Source: Paulinella micropora
Taxonomy: Eukaryota; Cercozoa; Imbricatea; Euglyphida
DNA: 43,313 bases
Assembly (NCBI GenBank): GCA_009731375.1
Contig: BJOX01000018.1
Span: 425,381 to 468,693 of the forward strand
Direction: 5' to 3'
Of the stretch, positions 1 to 27,152 are shown one piece after another. The first letter of the stretch is position 1. Every line of letters begins with the position of its first letter. The position numbers and the translations under genes are program-made. Under the pieces are notes generated by a model that was not told where the DNA came from, did no database searches, and saw nothing but the letters and a program-made list of their open reading frames with translations.

Positions 1-59
1 CCCCCCCCCCCCCCCCCCCCCCCCCCCGGTCCTCTTCCCAAGGTCGCTTTTCCTCTTAT

Positions 60-570
60 TCTCACATGCACAACTTTTACAGCCTCGGACCAATCTCAGC
101 CATTCATTTTGGCACTAGATTGTCATTACATTCGAATTTCATAATTTCAACTATATCCCTAAAAAAAGAGCTCGTGACAAGCTGGCGAAAATACAAAGAA
201 TCAGCCTCCAATCCCCTCTGGCACAACTCTTGGGGCATTCTCAGCCATTCATTTCTGGCACTACTTTGCCAGAATCTTCGTAAATCTCTTTTTCAACTGG
301 TTCACTACCTAGAGCGCATCCCAAGGTTGTGAAAACCAAAAAATCAGCTTCTCAACCCTTCTGGCACAACTTTGGGAGCCTGGGAGCATTCTCAGCTATT
401 CATTTTTTTCCTGCAAAATTCGCTTTCGTACAATTATATGGAGCCCGGACCCGCCCTTGCCACGGTCGACATGGTACGTTCAATTGCCGGAAGAAACCGG
501 GATAAATCCTGCTGGCACAACTCTTAGAGCCTCGGAGAATTCTCAGCCATTCATTTTGGTGCAGGCTAAT
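60..570. repeat. Diverged tandem repeat, period about 148 bp
   Basis: The motif GGCACAACTYTTGG...ATTCTCAGCCATTCATTTT recurs near 68, 218, 367 and 512, giving four imperfect units. No coding potential is supported. A C-run at 1-27 precedes the array. Confidence 0.65.
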
Positions 571-700
571 TCGCGTGGGGTACGTACCATTGTAGGGCTG
601 GGTTCCCGGGGCAAGGGCCCCCGGACCCCCCCCCCCCTTCCCCGTCGACAGGATACGTTCAATTGCCGGAGGTACCGGCAAGAACTCCCAATAAACAAGG
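420..700. repeat. GC-rich repeat with GTCGAC/TTCAATTGCCGG core
   Basis: Two units (about 430-510 and 565-690) share a GTCGAC...GGTACGTTCAATTGCCGGA type core. The same core occurs in inverse orientation in three tandem units at 42566-42950, so this is a dispersed repeat family represented at both window ends. Confidence 0.6.
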
Positions 701-1640
701 ACTTTTGGCCTTCAGGACACTCGCCTAACGCAAATATTTGCGTGAATTCCAAAAAATTATATCAGCATCAACATCGAGTCTGGGGCTACTCTTCGTCTCA
801 CAAACCATGATTTATTCCGACGGTCGTGCAGAAAATAGGCTGAAAAAACAAGGAATTTTGGCGTTCAGGACACTTCCCTAACGAAAATATTTGCGTGAAT
901 TCCAAAAAAATTTTAACAGCATCAACATCGAGTCTGGGGTTAGCAACCCTGCAAATATGAGCTCCCAACTCCTCCTCGTTTCCACAAACCATGATTTATT
1001 CCGACAGGGTGCCGAAATGCAAGGGGGGGGGNNNNNNNNNNTCTCCATTTCCCCCCTCCCCCCAAACCCCCCAACCCCTACTCCCAACACCTTTCAGTGA
1101 TAACAATAACAAGAACAAGAACAAGAACAAGAGCAAGAACAAGAACAATGATGATAAGAAAGAAGCAAGGAGGACCAAGGCTGGCAACAAGCGAATAAAA
1201 CACGCCGATGAGGCAGAGCGCGATGTTTGCGACCTGCATGCACGCATGTATGTATGTATGCATGTATGTATGTATGTATGTATGTATGTATGTCCCATCG
1301 GAATAAATCATGGTTTGTAGAAGCGAGGAGGAGTTGGGAGCTCATCTTGGAAGGGTGGTTAGCCCCAGACTCGATCTTGATGCTGATGTAATTTTTTTGG
1401 AATTCACGCAAATATTTGCGTTAGGGGAGTGTCCTGAATGCCAAATTTCCTTGTTTTTTTGGCCTTTTTTTTGCACCCCCCATCGGAATAAATCATGGTT
1501 TGTGGGAACGAGGAGTTGGAAGCTCATATTCACAGGGTGGCTAGCCCCAGACTCAATCTTGATGCTGGAATTTTTTTTTTGGAATTCACGCAAATATGTG
1601 CGTTAGGGGAGTGTCCTGAATGCCAAATTTCCTTGTTTTT
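700..1640. repeat. Dispersed repeat with palindromic CGCAAATATTTGCG core, four copies, two orientations
   Basis: Copies at about 700-800 and 840-1020 run forward; copies at about 1308-1460 and 1490-1640 run in reverse. All share CGCAAATATTTGCG followed by TGAATTCC, a long A run, then ATCGAGTCTGGGG and CCCAACTCCTCC/AAACCATGATTTATTCCG. A further reverse copy is at 42380-42570. N-gap 1032-1041 lies in the G-rich extension of the second copy. Confidence 0.8.
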
Positions 1641-1644
1641 AGGC

Positions 1645-1941
1645 AGTATGTATGTATGTATGTTTGTATGTGTATGTATATGTATATGTATGTATGCATG
1701 CATGCATGTATGCATGTATGTATGTATGTATGTATGTATGTATGTATGTATGTATGTATGTATGTATGTATGTATGTCGTGTGTGTATGTATGTACGTAC
1801 GTACGTGTACGTTACGTACGTACGTACGGTACCGCAAGGGAACGGTACACCGTACCGTACCGTACCGCACCGTACCGTACCATTCTGTACAGTACCGTAC
1901 CGTACCGTACCGTAAGTACGTATGTATGTATGTATGTATGC

Positions 1942-2031
<90 letters not shown>

Positions 2032-2085
2032 GTTTGATGTGAAACTGCGTTCCTTTGCAAGGACTACATTCCTTTGCGACATCTC

Positions 2086-2157
<72 letters not shown>

Positions 2158-2200
2158 GTCTGTCTATCTACGTATGTATGTATGTATGTATGTATGTAAG
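1645..2200. repeat. TATG, GTAC/ACCGT and ATCT microsatellites
   Basis: Compound low-complexity block: TATG runs (1645-1780), GTAC-rich palindromic sequence grading into ACCGT pentamers (1795-1918), ATCT runs (1942-2030 and 2086-2165), then TATG again. The ATCT runs flank a retroelement fragment at 2030-2087. Confidence 0.95.
2030..2087 (+). mobile_element. Truncated 3' end of LINE family A
   Basis: About 58 bp containing GTTTGATGTGAAACTGCG and AAGGACTACATTCCTTT, ending CATCTCATCTATC and continuing into an ATCT run. The same terminal sequence ends the longer copies at 10961-11597 (minus) and 33536-33705 (plus), so this is a severely 5'-truncated insertion with its microsatellite tail. Confidence 0.75.
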
Positions 2201-2643
2201 ACGTGTCTCAAAAGAAAGGGCCGGATTTTGAATCTCTTTCTTTCTGGGAAGAAGGCCGAGATAGCTGGTTTTGTTCCACATGCACAAAGTACAGGAGACG
2301 TGTGATAACGTGAGGCACCTATATGCATGGGGCTTTAGAACTCCTTGAGGAGAAAAAAGAAATGAAAAAAATTGAGATGTCTTCAAAAAAATTTCGGGCA
2401 CATCCCCCAAATGGGTATGTTCCTAAGTCTCGATGTGTCCCGAGCAGGGATGTCCCGGTTTGTCACTTCCGAGGGATATCCCGGAGCATCACTACGAGTG
2501 TCCCAGGGGCCCATCCCACCCCGAGACCCCCAGCCCTTTCCCATTCAGAAATCTAAGATCTCCAAACTCAAGAAGTGACCTACCCCAAAACAGCCAGCAG
2601 CCTAACAGATTTGATCTTTTCTGTCCCAAGCAAATGCGCTGGG
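2201..2643. other. Unassigned non-repeat sequence
   Basis: I see no convincing exon here. The stretch includes degenerate GTCCCGG/ATCCCGG-type short repeats (2430-2540) but no recognisable protein. Confidence 0.4.
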
Positions 2644-2940
2644 CTATGCACATGATAAAGCGCATGCGACATCTCTGACTTGCATGGGTACTGAACGAAT
2701 ACAGTGAAGATTAAGATCAGTGTCTCTGGACAAGAACCTGGGAAAACCAAACGACATCGATTCTGGGGCTTTCTTGGCCAAAAATGCTAACCTTTTTTGG
2801 TTGTTTACATCGCGAACAAGCGAGATCAGGACCATAGAAGGTCGCATCAGAGAGCTCGTGGATAGATGCATGGTGCCCTCGAATGTATCCTTGCCTGCGT
2901 CCACTTCAGAGAGAAATCAATCAAAAGGAGTTTGACGTAC
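2644..2940 (-). other. Open coding-like stretch downstream of the transporter, unidentified
   Basis: Non-repetitive sequence lying where the missing C-terminal exons of the transporter would be expected. The minus strand is open for 86 codons (2904-2644, containing RLAFLAKKAPESMSFGFPRF) but is not clearly hydrophobic and I do not recognise it. The plus strand is also open (2720-2935). It may be an exon of either strand or simply non-coding. No function is assigned. Confidence 0.25.
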
Positions 2941-3026
2941 CAGACTTTATCCTGAATTTCCCGACAATATTCAACTTTCTGATTACCTCGATATATCTTT
3001 ATGTGTGTATGTATGCATGTTTGAAC

Positions 3027-3249
3027 CCAAGGGAAGTGTTGTATGTTCTGCATGGAGTCTGCTAGTGCGGGCAGTATGCTGTGGAAGCCGAAGGAGAACA
3101 CCAGCACGTTGAAGCCCAACGAGAAGCTCGCTGCGCTGCCCTGCAACAGTGCAAGCAGAACAAACAAAACAAGACAACAACAAAAACAAAAACAAAACAA
3201 AAACGAAAAACAAAAAAAACGAAAAACAGAAAACAAAACAAAACAAAAC

Positions 3250-3292
<43 letters not shown>

Positions 3293-3482
3293 CAGCCACA
3301 GCCGAGAAAGACATGCCTACATGTATACATACATGCATAGATACATGCATACAACATGCATACATACATGCACAACATTGAAGAATGATGGCATTCGTGA
3401 CCAGCAGCGTGTAGGAGGGCCTTGGCGCGGGACTGCTGGCAGACGCGATGTCGGACCTACTGAGCCCCGACATCACGCCCTG

Positions 3483-3526
<44 letters not shown>

Positions 3527-3531
3527 GATAA

Positions 3532-3587
<56 letters not shown>

Positions 3588-3646
3588 GTAGGTAGGTAGG
3601 TAGGTAGGTAGGTAGGTAGGTAGGTAGGTAGGTAGGTAGGTAGATG

Positions 3647-3679
<33 letters not shown>

Positions 3680-3712
3680 GTAGGTAGGTACGTAGGTAGG
3701 TAGGTAGGTAGG

Positions 3713-3794
<82 letters not shown>

Positions 3795-3832
3795 GATAGA
3801 TAGTACGCAGATGTGGCTATCTATCTACCTAC

Positions 3833-3867
<35 letters not shown>

Positions 3868-3876
3868 CCTATCTAC

Positions 3877-3920
<44 letters not shown>

Positions 3921-3931
3921 CTCTATCTCTG

Positions 3932-3963
<32 letters not shown>

Positions 3964-3976
3964 ATATATATATATA

Positions 3977-4023
<47 letters not shown>

Positions 4024-4066
4024 CCTATCTATCAATCTATCAATCTAGCTATCAATCTAGCTATCA

Positions 4067-4140
<74 letters not shown>

Positions 4141-4224
4141 GAGACCTGCGCCATGATGATGCCACCCGCCACCAGAGACGCCAACGCTCCCACCACCGCC
4201 AGGAAACTGATCTGACAGACAGAC

Positions 4225-4299
<75 letters not shown>

Positions 4300-4304
4300 A
4301 AGAT

Positions 4305-4339
<35 letters not shown>

Positions 4340-4364
4340 CAGGTAGATAGATAGATAGACAGAC

Positions 4365-4414
<50 letters not shown>

Positions 4415-4594
4415 CTGACCTCGTGGAAGGACTTGAGGCAGGAGGGAGGCAGCACGGCAAGGCCGAACACCTAACATACATAACATAACCATAACATAAC
4501 TTACTTACTTACTTGCTTACTTGCTTATTTGCTTACTTACTTACTGACCAGCACCCACTCGTGCAGGGACCTGGGCACGAGGTGGTTCATGTCT

Positions 4595-4645
<51 letters not shown>

Positions 4646-5334
4646 GCTTGCTTACTGACTTACTGACGGACTGACTGAAGGACTGACTGACTTACTTGCT
4701 TCCTTACTGACCAGCACCCACTCGTGCAGGGAGAGGCTGGGCACGAGGTGGTTCATGTTTACTTAGTTACTTACTGACTTCCAAACTTACTGACGGACTG
4801 ACTGACTTACTTACTTCCTTACTGACCAGCACCCACTCGTGCAGGGAGAAGCTGGGCACGAGGTGGTTCATGTTTACTTAATTACTTACTCACTTACAAA
4901 CTTACTGACTGACTGACTGACAGACTGACTTCCTTACTAACCAGCACCCACTCGTGCAGGGAGAGGCAGGGCACGAGGTGGTTCATGTTCTCTCCAATGA
5001 TGATCAGGAACACTGTGTTCACTCCCAACAGCGTCACGTTCTGAACACACACACAGAAACACAGACACACAGACATACATACAAACATACATGCATACAT
5101 GCATGATGTATGCTTACATAGCATAAATACACACATATACACATCTTGATTCCTTCCTTCCTTCCTTCCTTACTTACTTACTTACTTGCTGACTTACTTA
5201 CTTGGAGGGTGATGACGAGCAGGTAGCCTACCCTGCCGTGCACGGCCATGCCGATGGCTTCGTACGAGGACAACCGCTCTCCGGTCATGGTCTGACACTG
5301 CACCTGAGTCAGTCAGTAAGTCAGTCAGCAAGTT

Positions 5335-5368
<34 letters not shown>

Positions 5369-5418
5369 GAAGTACATACGATGCCAACCTCTCTCCAGTC
5401 ATGGTTTGACATTGTACC

Positions 5419-5468
<50 letters not shown>

Positions 5469-5593
5469 GGTGAGTACGTAAGCAAGTAAGCAAGTAAGTA
5501 GTAAGTAAGTAAGTAAGTAAGTAAGTGCATACGATGCCAATCTCTCTTCAGTCATAGTTTGACATTGTAAGTAAGTAAGTAAGTAAGTAAGTC

Positions 5594-5627
<34 letters not shown>

Positions 5628-5713
5628 CAAGCAAGTAAGTAAGCAAGTAAGTAAGCAAGTAAGTAAGTACATACGATGCCAACCTCTCTCCAGTCATGGT
5701 TTGACATGGTATC

Positions 5714-5753
<40 letters not shown>

Positions 5754-6002
5754 CACATACGACGCCAATCTCTCTCCAGTCATGGTTTGACATTGTATCT
5801 AAGACAGGTAATTACTCTGGTAAACTACTTAAGCTGGATAATTCCTGGAAGAGGGCAAGGATTTTTCGGGAAACTAACTATCCACATTAAGTAGTTAGCA
5901 GGTTAATTACCTTAACTATAATTATGTTCCCTAAACTTTCATGGGAACAGCAGACAAAATGTAAGTAAGTTCAGTAAGTTCAGTAAGTAAGTAAGTAAGT
6001 AG

Positions 6003-6056
<54 letters not shown>

Positions 6057-6501
6057 TGTATGAATGTGTATTTATGCTATCTACGTATATTATGCAAGTG
6101 TGCTTGCTTCTCAGAAAGTCCCCAGGCGAGTAGATCCAGGCAGACATGAAGAATACATCTACAGATAGCTGGATGGAGAGTTGTACCAGGAGTTTGGCAG
6201 AGAAGATGGCCATCAAGGCGACGAGCAGCAAGACCACCAGCCCCAGCCACCCCATGCCGCGAAGCGCACCAGGCAGGCTGATGATGCCTGCGCCGGCGCA
6301 AGCGCAGACCAGCGAACACAACGCACGCCACACCGTGGTGCCTGCAGGGGGGTGCTGGCCAGTTGGGTGGGCTTCTGCGCCGCCGTTCTGGATCAGCAAG
6401 GCTTGAGCATCGTCTTCCAAGTTGTCTTGCAGAAGCAAGCTCGTGTTGTCCCCACCAGGCATGCTGCCGACGTGCTGGAGCGTGTTGCTGTTGCTGTACA
6501 T
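3027..6501 (-). CDS. AAAP/AVT-type amino-acid transporter, spliced, C-terminus unresolved
   Basis: Likely proton-coupled amino-acid/auxin permease family member (Aa_trans fold, normally about 11 membrane spans, plasma or vacuolar membrane). Exons on the minus strand, in order: 6501-6163, 5303-5202, 5040-4942, 4470-4420, 4211-4146, 3479-3377, 3130-3027. All have AG/GT borders and agreeing phases (864 nt, 288 codons). Exon 1 holds the family hallmark [18 protein letters not shown], exon 2 [18 protein letters not shown], exon 3 [16 protein letters not shown], exon 5 a membrane span ([17 protein letters not shown]), and exon 7 [20 protein letters not shown], matching the family pattern of aromatic-rich span followed by LPELxxSM. 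The start at 6501 is the first ATG in frame after stops. The last membrane spans should lie below 3027, but I could not identify those exons. Introns are TTAC, GATA and CAA microsatellites carrying copies of exons 2 and 3. Family confident; substrate not inferable. Confidence 0.85.
3483..4140. repeat. GATA/GGTA block followed by inverted TATC block
   Basis: 3483-3800 is (GATA)n with GGTA patches; 3818-4140 is (TATC)n with CT and TA patches. The two are reverse complements in unit, so together they form a potential hairpin of about 300 bp per arm inside an intron of the transporter. Confidence 0.9.
4216..4414. repeat. GATA microsatellite
   Basis: Nearly pure (GATA)n with a few AAAG and CAGA interruptions, filling the transporter intron between the exons at 4420-4470 and 4146-4211. 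Confidence 0.95.
4545..4872 (-). repeat. Three echo copies of transporter exon 3 end in TTAC repeats
   Basis: On the minus strand the exon 3 end encoding [16 protein letters not shown] is present complete at 4942-4987 and again as partial copies at about 4825-4872, 4711-4758 and 4549-4592. Each copy is followed by a GT-containing donor region and then (TTAC)n/(TGAC)n sequence. The copies differ by a few substitutions (for example CCTGGG for the GGCTGG part), so they are diverged and not a simple assembly stutter. They lie in the intron downstream of exon 3. Confidence 0.9.
5375..5803 (-). repeat. Four echo copies of transporter exon 2 start in AAGT repeats
   Basis: The exon 2 start (minus strand, coding [13 protein letters not shown], real copy at 5253-5303) recurs as about 42-48 bp copies at 5375-5418, 5528-5569, 5669-5714 and 5754-5801. 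Each copy sits between AAGT microsatellite runs in the intron upstream of exon 2. The copies are closer to each other (all read MTGERLASY or a near variant) than to the real exon, suggesting amplification after an initial duplication. They do not continue into the downstream half of the exon. Confidence 0.9.
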
Positions 6502-6790
6502 GCTGTTGTTGTTGTTGTTGTTGTTGTTGCTGCTGCTGCTGCTGTTCTTGTTGTTGTTGTTGTTGTTGTTGTTGTTGCTGCTGCTGCTGCTATTGTCTTT
6601 GTTGTTATTCTATTGTTATTGCTGTTGTTGTTCTTCTTGCTGTTGTTGTTGCTGTTGTTGCTGTCGCTGTTGCTGTTGTTGATATTGTTGTTGCTGTTGC
6701 GGTTGTTGTGGTTGCTGTTCTTGTTCTTGTTGTTGTTCTTGCTGTTGTTGCTCTTGCTGTTGTTGTTGTTGTTTGTTCTTCTTCTTGTTG
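6485..6790 (-). repeat. CAA/CAG trinucleotide tract upstream of the transporter start
   Basis: About 300 bp of TTG/CTG (CAA/CAG on the minus strand) with interruptions, immediately 5' of the transporter ATG. It would encode polyQ, polyN or polyT/A depending on frame. The frame matching the transporter is closed by a TAA near 6616, so I place the tract in the 5' UTR or a 5' intron and not in the protein. Confidence 0.7.
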
Positions 6791-7452
6791 TTATCTCGGC
6801 GTCGTCGGCGTCGAGGTCGTGTTGCTCCTTCTTCTTCTCCTCCTCCTTCTTGATGTTGCTCGTTGGCCCTGCCCTTCCGGCCGCCCCCGCGGGCTTCGCT
6901 GGCCAACTCACCGAGAGATCGATATCAACCTATCAACTAAACAGATATGTAGACCAGTAACTACACCGATAGATCGATGTAACCCTATCAACTATAACGT
7001 ATAGACTCGCAGAGGACAGACGTTCTCATCTTTGGCAAAGTGAGACAATCTTCCTGAGACGATTACCAAGCTATCTCGATCAAATCTTATGCAAAGTGCC
7101 CATCTCAATCTCAACCCAACACCCACACGACATAGCAGCACAGCGAATGAACTGGTTGCAAGACGTATTTCGTGGTTTGTATCTTGAAGAAGCAAACAAG
7201 CAAGCAAGGAAGAAAGGAAGAAAGGAAGCAAGAAAACAGGCAAACAAACTCGCAAAGCATCAAAGAACAAAGAAAGAAAGAAAGAAAACAAACAAACAAA
7301 CAAACAAACAAACAACAAACCAACCAGAAGTTATTCTTATGTATTTGTTTAATAATTTCATTCATTTAGTTTATTCATTAGATCTTTTATTTGTTTACTT
7401 ATTCATTTACGTTTTGTTACTTTGTTTACTGTAAACGAAACTATAAACATTC

Positions 7453-7531
7453 AATAATACTACATAAGTAAAAGTCATTTTAAAATACTTTATATATATA
7501 TATATATTATTATTATATATATATAATATAC

Positions 7532-7565
<34 letters not shown>

Positions 7566-7691
7566 AACACAAATATATATATATACATATTATATATATA
7601 TGTGTATATTATGTATATATATAATATATATATATATATGTATATATATAATATAAAGTATTCTAAAGTGACTTTTACTTATGTAGTATTA
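7453..7691. repeat. AT-rich inverted repeat (palindrome or MITE-like)
   Basis: The left arm around 7453-7497 (TACTACATAAGTAAAAGTCA) is repeated in inverse orientation at about 7648-7691 (TGACTTTTACTTATGTAGTA) with about two mismatches over some 40 bp. The spacer of about 150 bp is (AT)n. It could fold into a large hairpin. It may be a small terminal-inverted-repeat element or a palindrome formed around the AT tract. Confidence 0.8.
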
Positions 7692-7780
7692 TATTATATA
7701 TATATTACATATATATATATTATATATTTATATATATATACATATATATACATATATATGTATATATATGTATATATATG

Positions 7781-7818
<38 letters not shown>

Positions 7819-7825
7819 TATATGT
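7691..7825. repeat. TA/TATATG microsatellite
   Basis: Alternating TA with ATG interruptions, continuing from the palindrome to its left. Confidence 0.9.
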
Positions 7826-8193
7826 TCGCTAACTTAGAATTTCAATGATCAATGTGTTAAACTCATAAGTAAAATCTAGTATTAAAATGATGAAAAGAGG
7901 TATAAATGCATAAATACTAATAGTAAAGTATAAGAATAAACTTGAAACTAAAAATAATAGACATAAAAAGGCAAAGCAAGCAAAGGCAAATGAGACGATG
8001 CGGAAAAATGAGGAGAAGGAAGAAGATGCCAAGGCATTTTTTTTTCATACTTACTTTTTTGTTGTCTGTTTGTTTCTTTGTCTGTTTTTTCGATTGAACA
8101 AGCTGACAATACGATAAAATTAAATACTCACAAGAAGAGGAGGAGATAAGACACTTTCTAAGACTTTTCTATCAACGGTTGCTTTCACTTTAG
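7826..8193. other. AT-rich unassigned sequence
   Basis: No recognisable gene. Reading frames here are short and of biased composition. Confidence 0.4.
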
Positions 8194-8371
8194 GACAAAC
8201 ATCCCAACAAGATGTCAAACATATGGTATCCGCTCTAGAAAAGGCGGCAAGCTCCATGATCCATCCTAAGGTAAAGGCGGTTCACTTTATGTTTCGAGTT
8301 TCGTTCTTGGAGAGCTCTTGGCTTGAGGATTCAGCTGGATTTGTGTCAGAAGGATGTCGAACAATGTTCTA
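8194..8371 (+). CDS. Coding-like exon, unidentified
   Basis: After a pyrimidine-rich stretch ending TTTAG at 8193, one frame is open to a TAA at about 8371 and reads plausibly as protein (contains DVKHMVSALEKAASSMIHPK followed by VKAVHFMFRVSFLE). A GTAAAG donor at 8271 would make an exon of 8194-8270. The family is not recognised. It could be an upstream exon of the TBC gene or part of another gene. The opposite strand is also open just downstream, so strand is not certain. Confidence 0.3.
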
Positions 8372-8560
8372 ACAACCGCCTATCACTCTTTCTTTTTGTC
8401 CAAAACTTGTCAGCTAGAATTGTGTTTCCTGTTTGATCCTTACGATGTTGCATACCATTTTTTGATACTTCGTCATCGCAAGCAGTACAACATAAGTGAC
8501 TGCTTCTTTTCACAGGATAAAACACTTTGACAAAGCTGTCTAATATGGCATGGGTCATCT
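8346..8560 (-). CDS. Coding-like C-terminal segment, unidentified
   Basis: The minus strand is open for about 70 codons to a stop at 8346, with ordinary composition (contains MTHAILDSFVKVFYPVKRSS and a CCTACDDE cluster). It lies directly next to the GA microsatellite, and no start or upstream exon could be identified. It overlaps the end of the plus-strand candidate at 8194-8371, so at most one is likely to be real. Confidence 0.3.
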
Positions 8561-8592
8561 TTGCAGTGCACTTGCATTCATTTATGCTGTGT

Positions 8593-8604
<12 letters not shown>

Positions 8605-8677
<73 letters not shown>

Positions 8678-8696
8678 TGAGAGAGAGAGAGCGAGT

Positions 8697-8730
<34 letters not shown>

Positions 8731-8794
8731 GGAGGGAGGGAGAGAGGGAGAGGGAGAGAGAGAGATAGAGATAGAGATAGAGATAGAAATAGAG

Positions 8795-8835
<41 letters not shown>

Positions 8836-9960
8836 AGAGATTGTTTTGATGTGTGTGTGTTTGTGTGTGTGTGTTGTTTGTGTACATACACACATACAAA
8901 CATACACACATACCTACATACATACATACATACATTAAATACATACATACATACATACATAACACATACATGCATACATAACATACATACATACATAACA
9001 TACATACATACATACATACATATATATGTACATACATACATACAATGACATACATACATACATGCATGCATGCATAGATGTATAAATACATACATACATA
9101 CATATGTACCTACATACATACATACATACATACATACATACTTACATACATACACACATACGTACATACACACATACACACACATACATACATACATACA
9201 TACATACATACATACATACATGCATGCATGCATCTAACATGCATGCATGCATCATGCATGCATGCATACATACATACATGCATACATACATACATACGTA
9301 CGTACATATCCACACACGCACACACACATACACACACATACATACATACGTACATACATACATACATACATACATAGATACATGCATAGATGCATGCGTA
9401 CATACATACATACATACACACACATACATACATACACACACACACATACACACATACATACATACATACATACATGCATACATGCATACATACATACATA
9501 CATACATACATTCATACACACATGCATACAATACATACATACATACATACATACATACCATACATACCATACATACCATACACACACATACATACATACA
9601 TACATACAGAGATACACATACATAAAGAGATACATACATATGTACATACATACATACATACAGACAACAGACAGACAGACAGAAAGACATACATACATAC
9701 ATACATACATGCATACACACATACATATGTACATACATACATACAGACAACAGACAGACAGACAGAAAGACATACATACATACATACATACATGCATACA
9801 CACATACACACACACAGACAAACACACACACGCACAGACACACACACACACATGCATGCATACATTCATGCATATATAGATACAGACATACACGCACACA
9901 TACATACACAAATACATAGATACACTCATAGATACATAGATGCATGTGTGTTTGTTTGCT
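8605..9960. repeat. GA tract and large CATA/ATAC array
   Basis: 8605-8840 is (GA)n with GGGA and CGAGTGA patches; 8885-9960 is (CATA)n with CACA, CATG and ACAGACAG patches. Within it, an 88-90 bp segment containing CATATGTACATAC and ACAGACAACAGACAG is tandemly duplicated at about 9625-9710 and 9715-9800. Apparent long reading frames are repeat translations. Confidence 0.95.
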
Positions 9961-10035
9961 GTAGCAGGGTTCATGTCTCAGCCCAAGCATGCCATGGACG
10001 ACGCTGGTCCGACATCACACCCCTCACTCCCCACT

Positions 10036-10070
<35 letters not shown>

Positions 10071-10090
10071 TATGTATGTATATATATATG

Positions 10091-10128
<38 letters not shown>

Positions 10129-10130
10129 AC

Positions 10131-26260
<16,130 letters not shown>

Positions 26261-26285
26261 TTACATATTAACATTATGTACATTC

Positions 26286-27130
26286 ATATGTGAAGTTATT
26301 AAATACTTTAGTTCGTAATACTAATTTTCCATGGTTATTCGAACGCCAAGAAGGAAAGGACCCTTCCTCTACCTTTCCTCCAAATTTCAGCGTTCTGGCA
26401 GTTTTAGATAGTTTTTTCCCCCTATCGGAATGACTACCGTACCGGATCGAAACATTAATATTGTGTTAAACTTTCTTCAAGTTTTTACTTCAAGTTCACA
26501 CTTCTATTTTTAGTTCCGTTACTTTATTTTTCCGTTTATTTATCAACTGTCATAACTTGTAGTTGTTACGTTTTCAACTGCCGTTAACATATCAATTTAT
26601 TTCCCTTTAACAGCTAGCTTTTTAGAAAAAGCTTGACTATTGCCTTTTTTCCCCATATATGAAATTTTTATTCCTTTGAACGCTTTTTCCGGTCTCCAGT
26701 CATACTTTATTTCCTCAGTTGGACAGTGTTTTCCGGATTCCAGTCGACACCCCAAGTAAAATGGTAGAACAAGTCAGATAGGTTAGTTAAAGTGGTAGTA
26801 ATTCTTAACATATTGTGAGTTTCCTTTATTTTTCTCAGACCAACTTGAACTTGAACAACTCCAACTGCTACACAACACGTGTCACTGAGCACTTGAATAA
26901 CTATTCGCTAGTTCTCAGAATTTACATTGTTTCGCAAGGAACAAGTAGTCTGTCAAGCAAGTGTACTAAATAAACTGAAATTGACCATCCCAGCGTCTTT
27001 TGGTATCTTCACTGTTCTCGGAAGTATTTTGAGATCAAATGACAGCAGTGTGTGTATTTATTTGAATGCCGGTTGGTAATTTCCTTACAGGAGGGTAGTC
27101 AAGACTTACAACTGATTCGAATTTCCCTAT
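26286..27130. other. AT-rich unique sequence, no gene recognised
   Basis: Non-repeat intergenic sequence downstream of the TBC stop. It contains a copy of the motif AAATTTCAGCGTTCTGGCAG (26381-26400) that recurs at 37372-37391 with similar flanks, so part of it may be an old dispersed element. Confidence 0.5.
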
Positions 27131-27152
27131 TTTTTCGGAAGAGTCACATTTT

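Larger units (their letters stand above)
4495..6055. repeat. TTAC and AAGT microsatellite introns of the transporter
   Basis: Runs of (TTAC)n at 4495-4935 and 5150-5200 and (AAGT)n at 5320-5760 and 5960-6055 fill the introns around exons 2 and 3 and carry the exon echo copies listed separately. Confidence 0.9.

Noticed and set aside
1495-2305. Long reading frames rich in YVCM, SIYL, YRTV
   Set aside because: They are translations of TATG, ATCT and ACCGT microsatellites in all frames on both strands, with no non-repeat protein content.
6363-7004. Plus-strand 213- and 259-codon frames over the CTG/TTG tract
   Set aside because: They are antisense to the transporter exon 1 and its CAA/CAG tract; the frames are Leu/Cys/Val runs from trinucleotide repeats.
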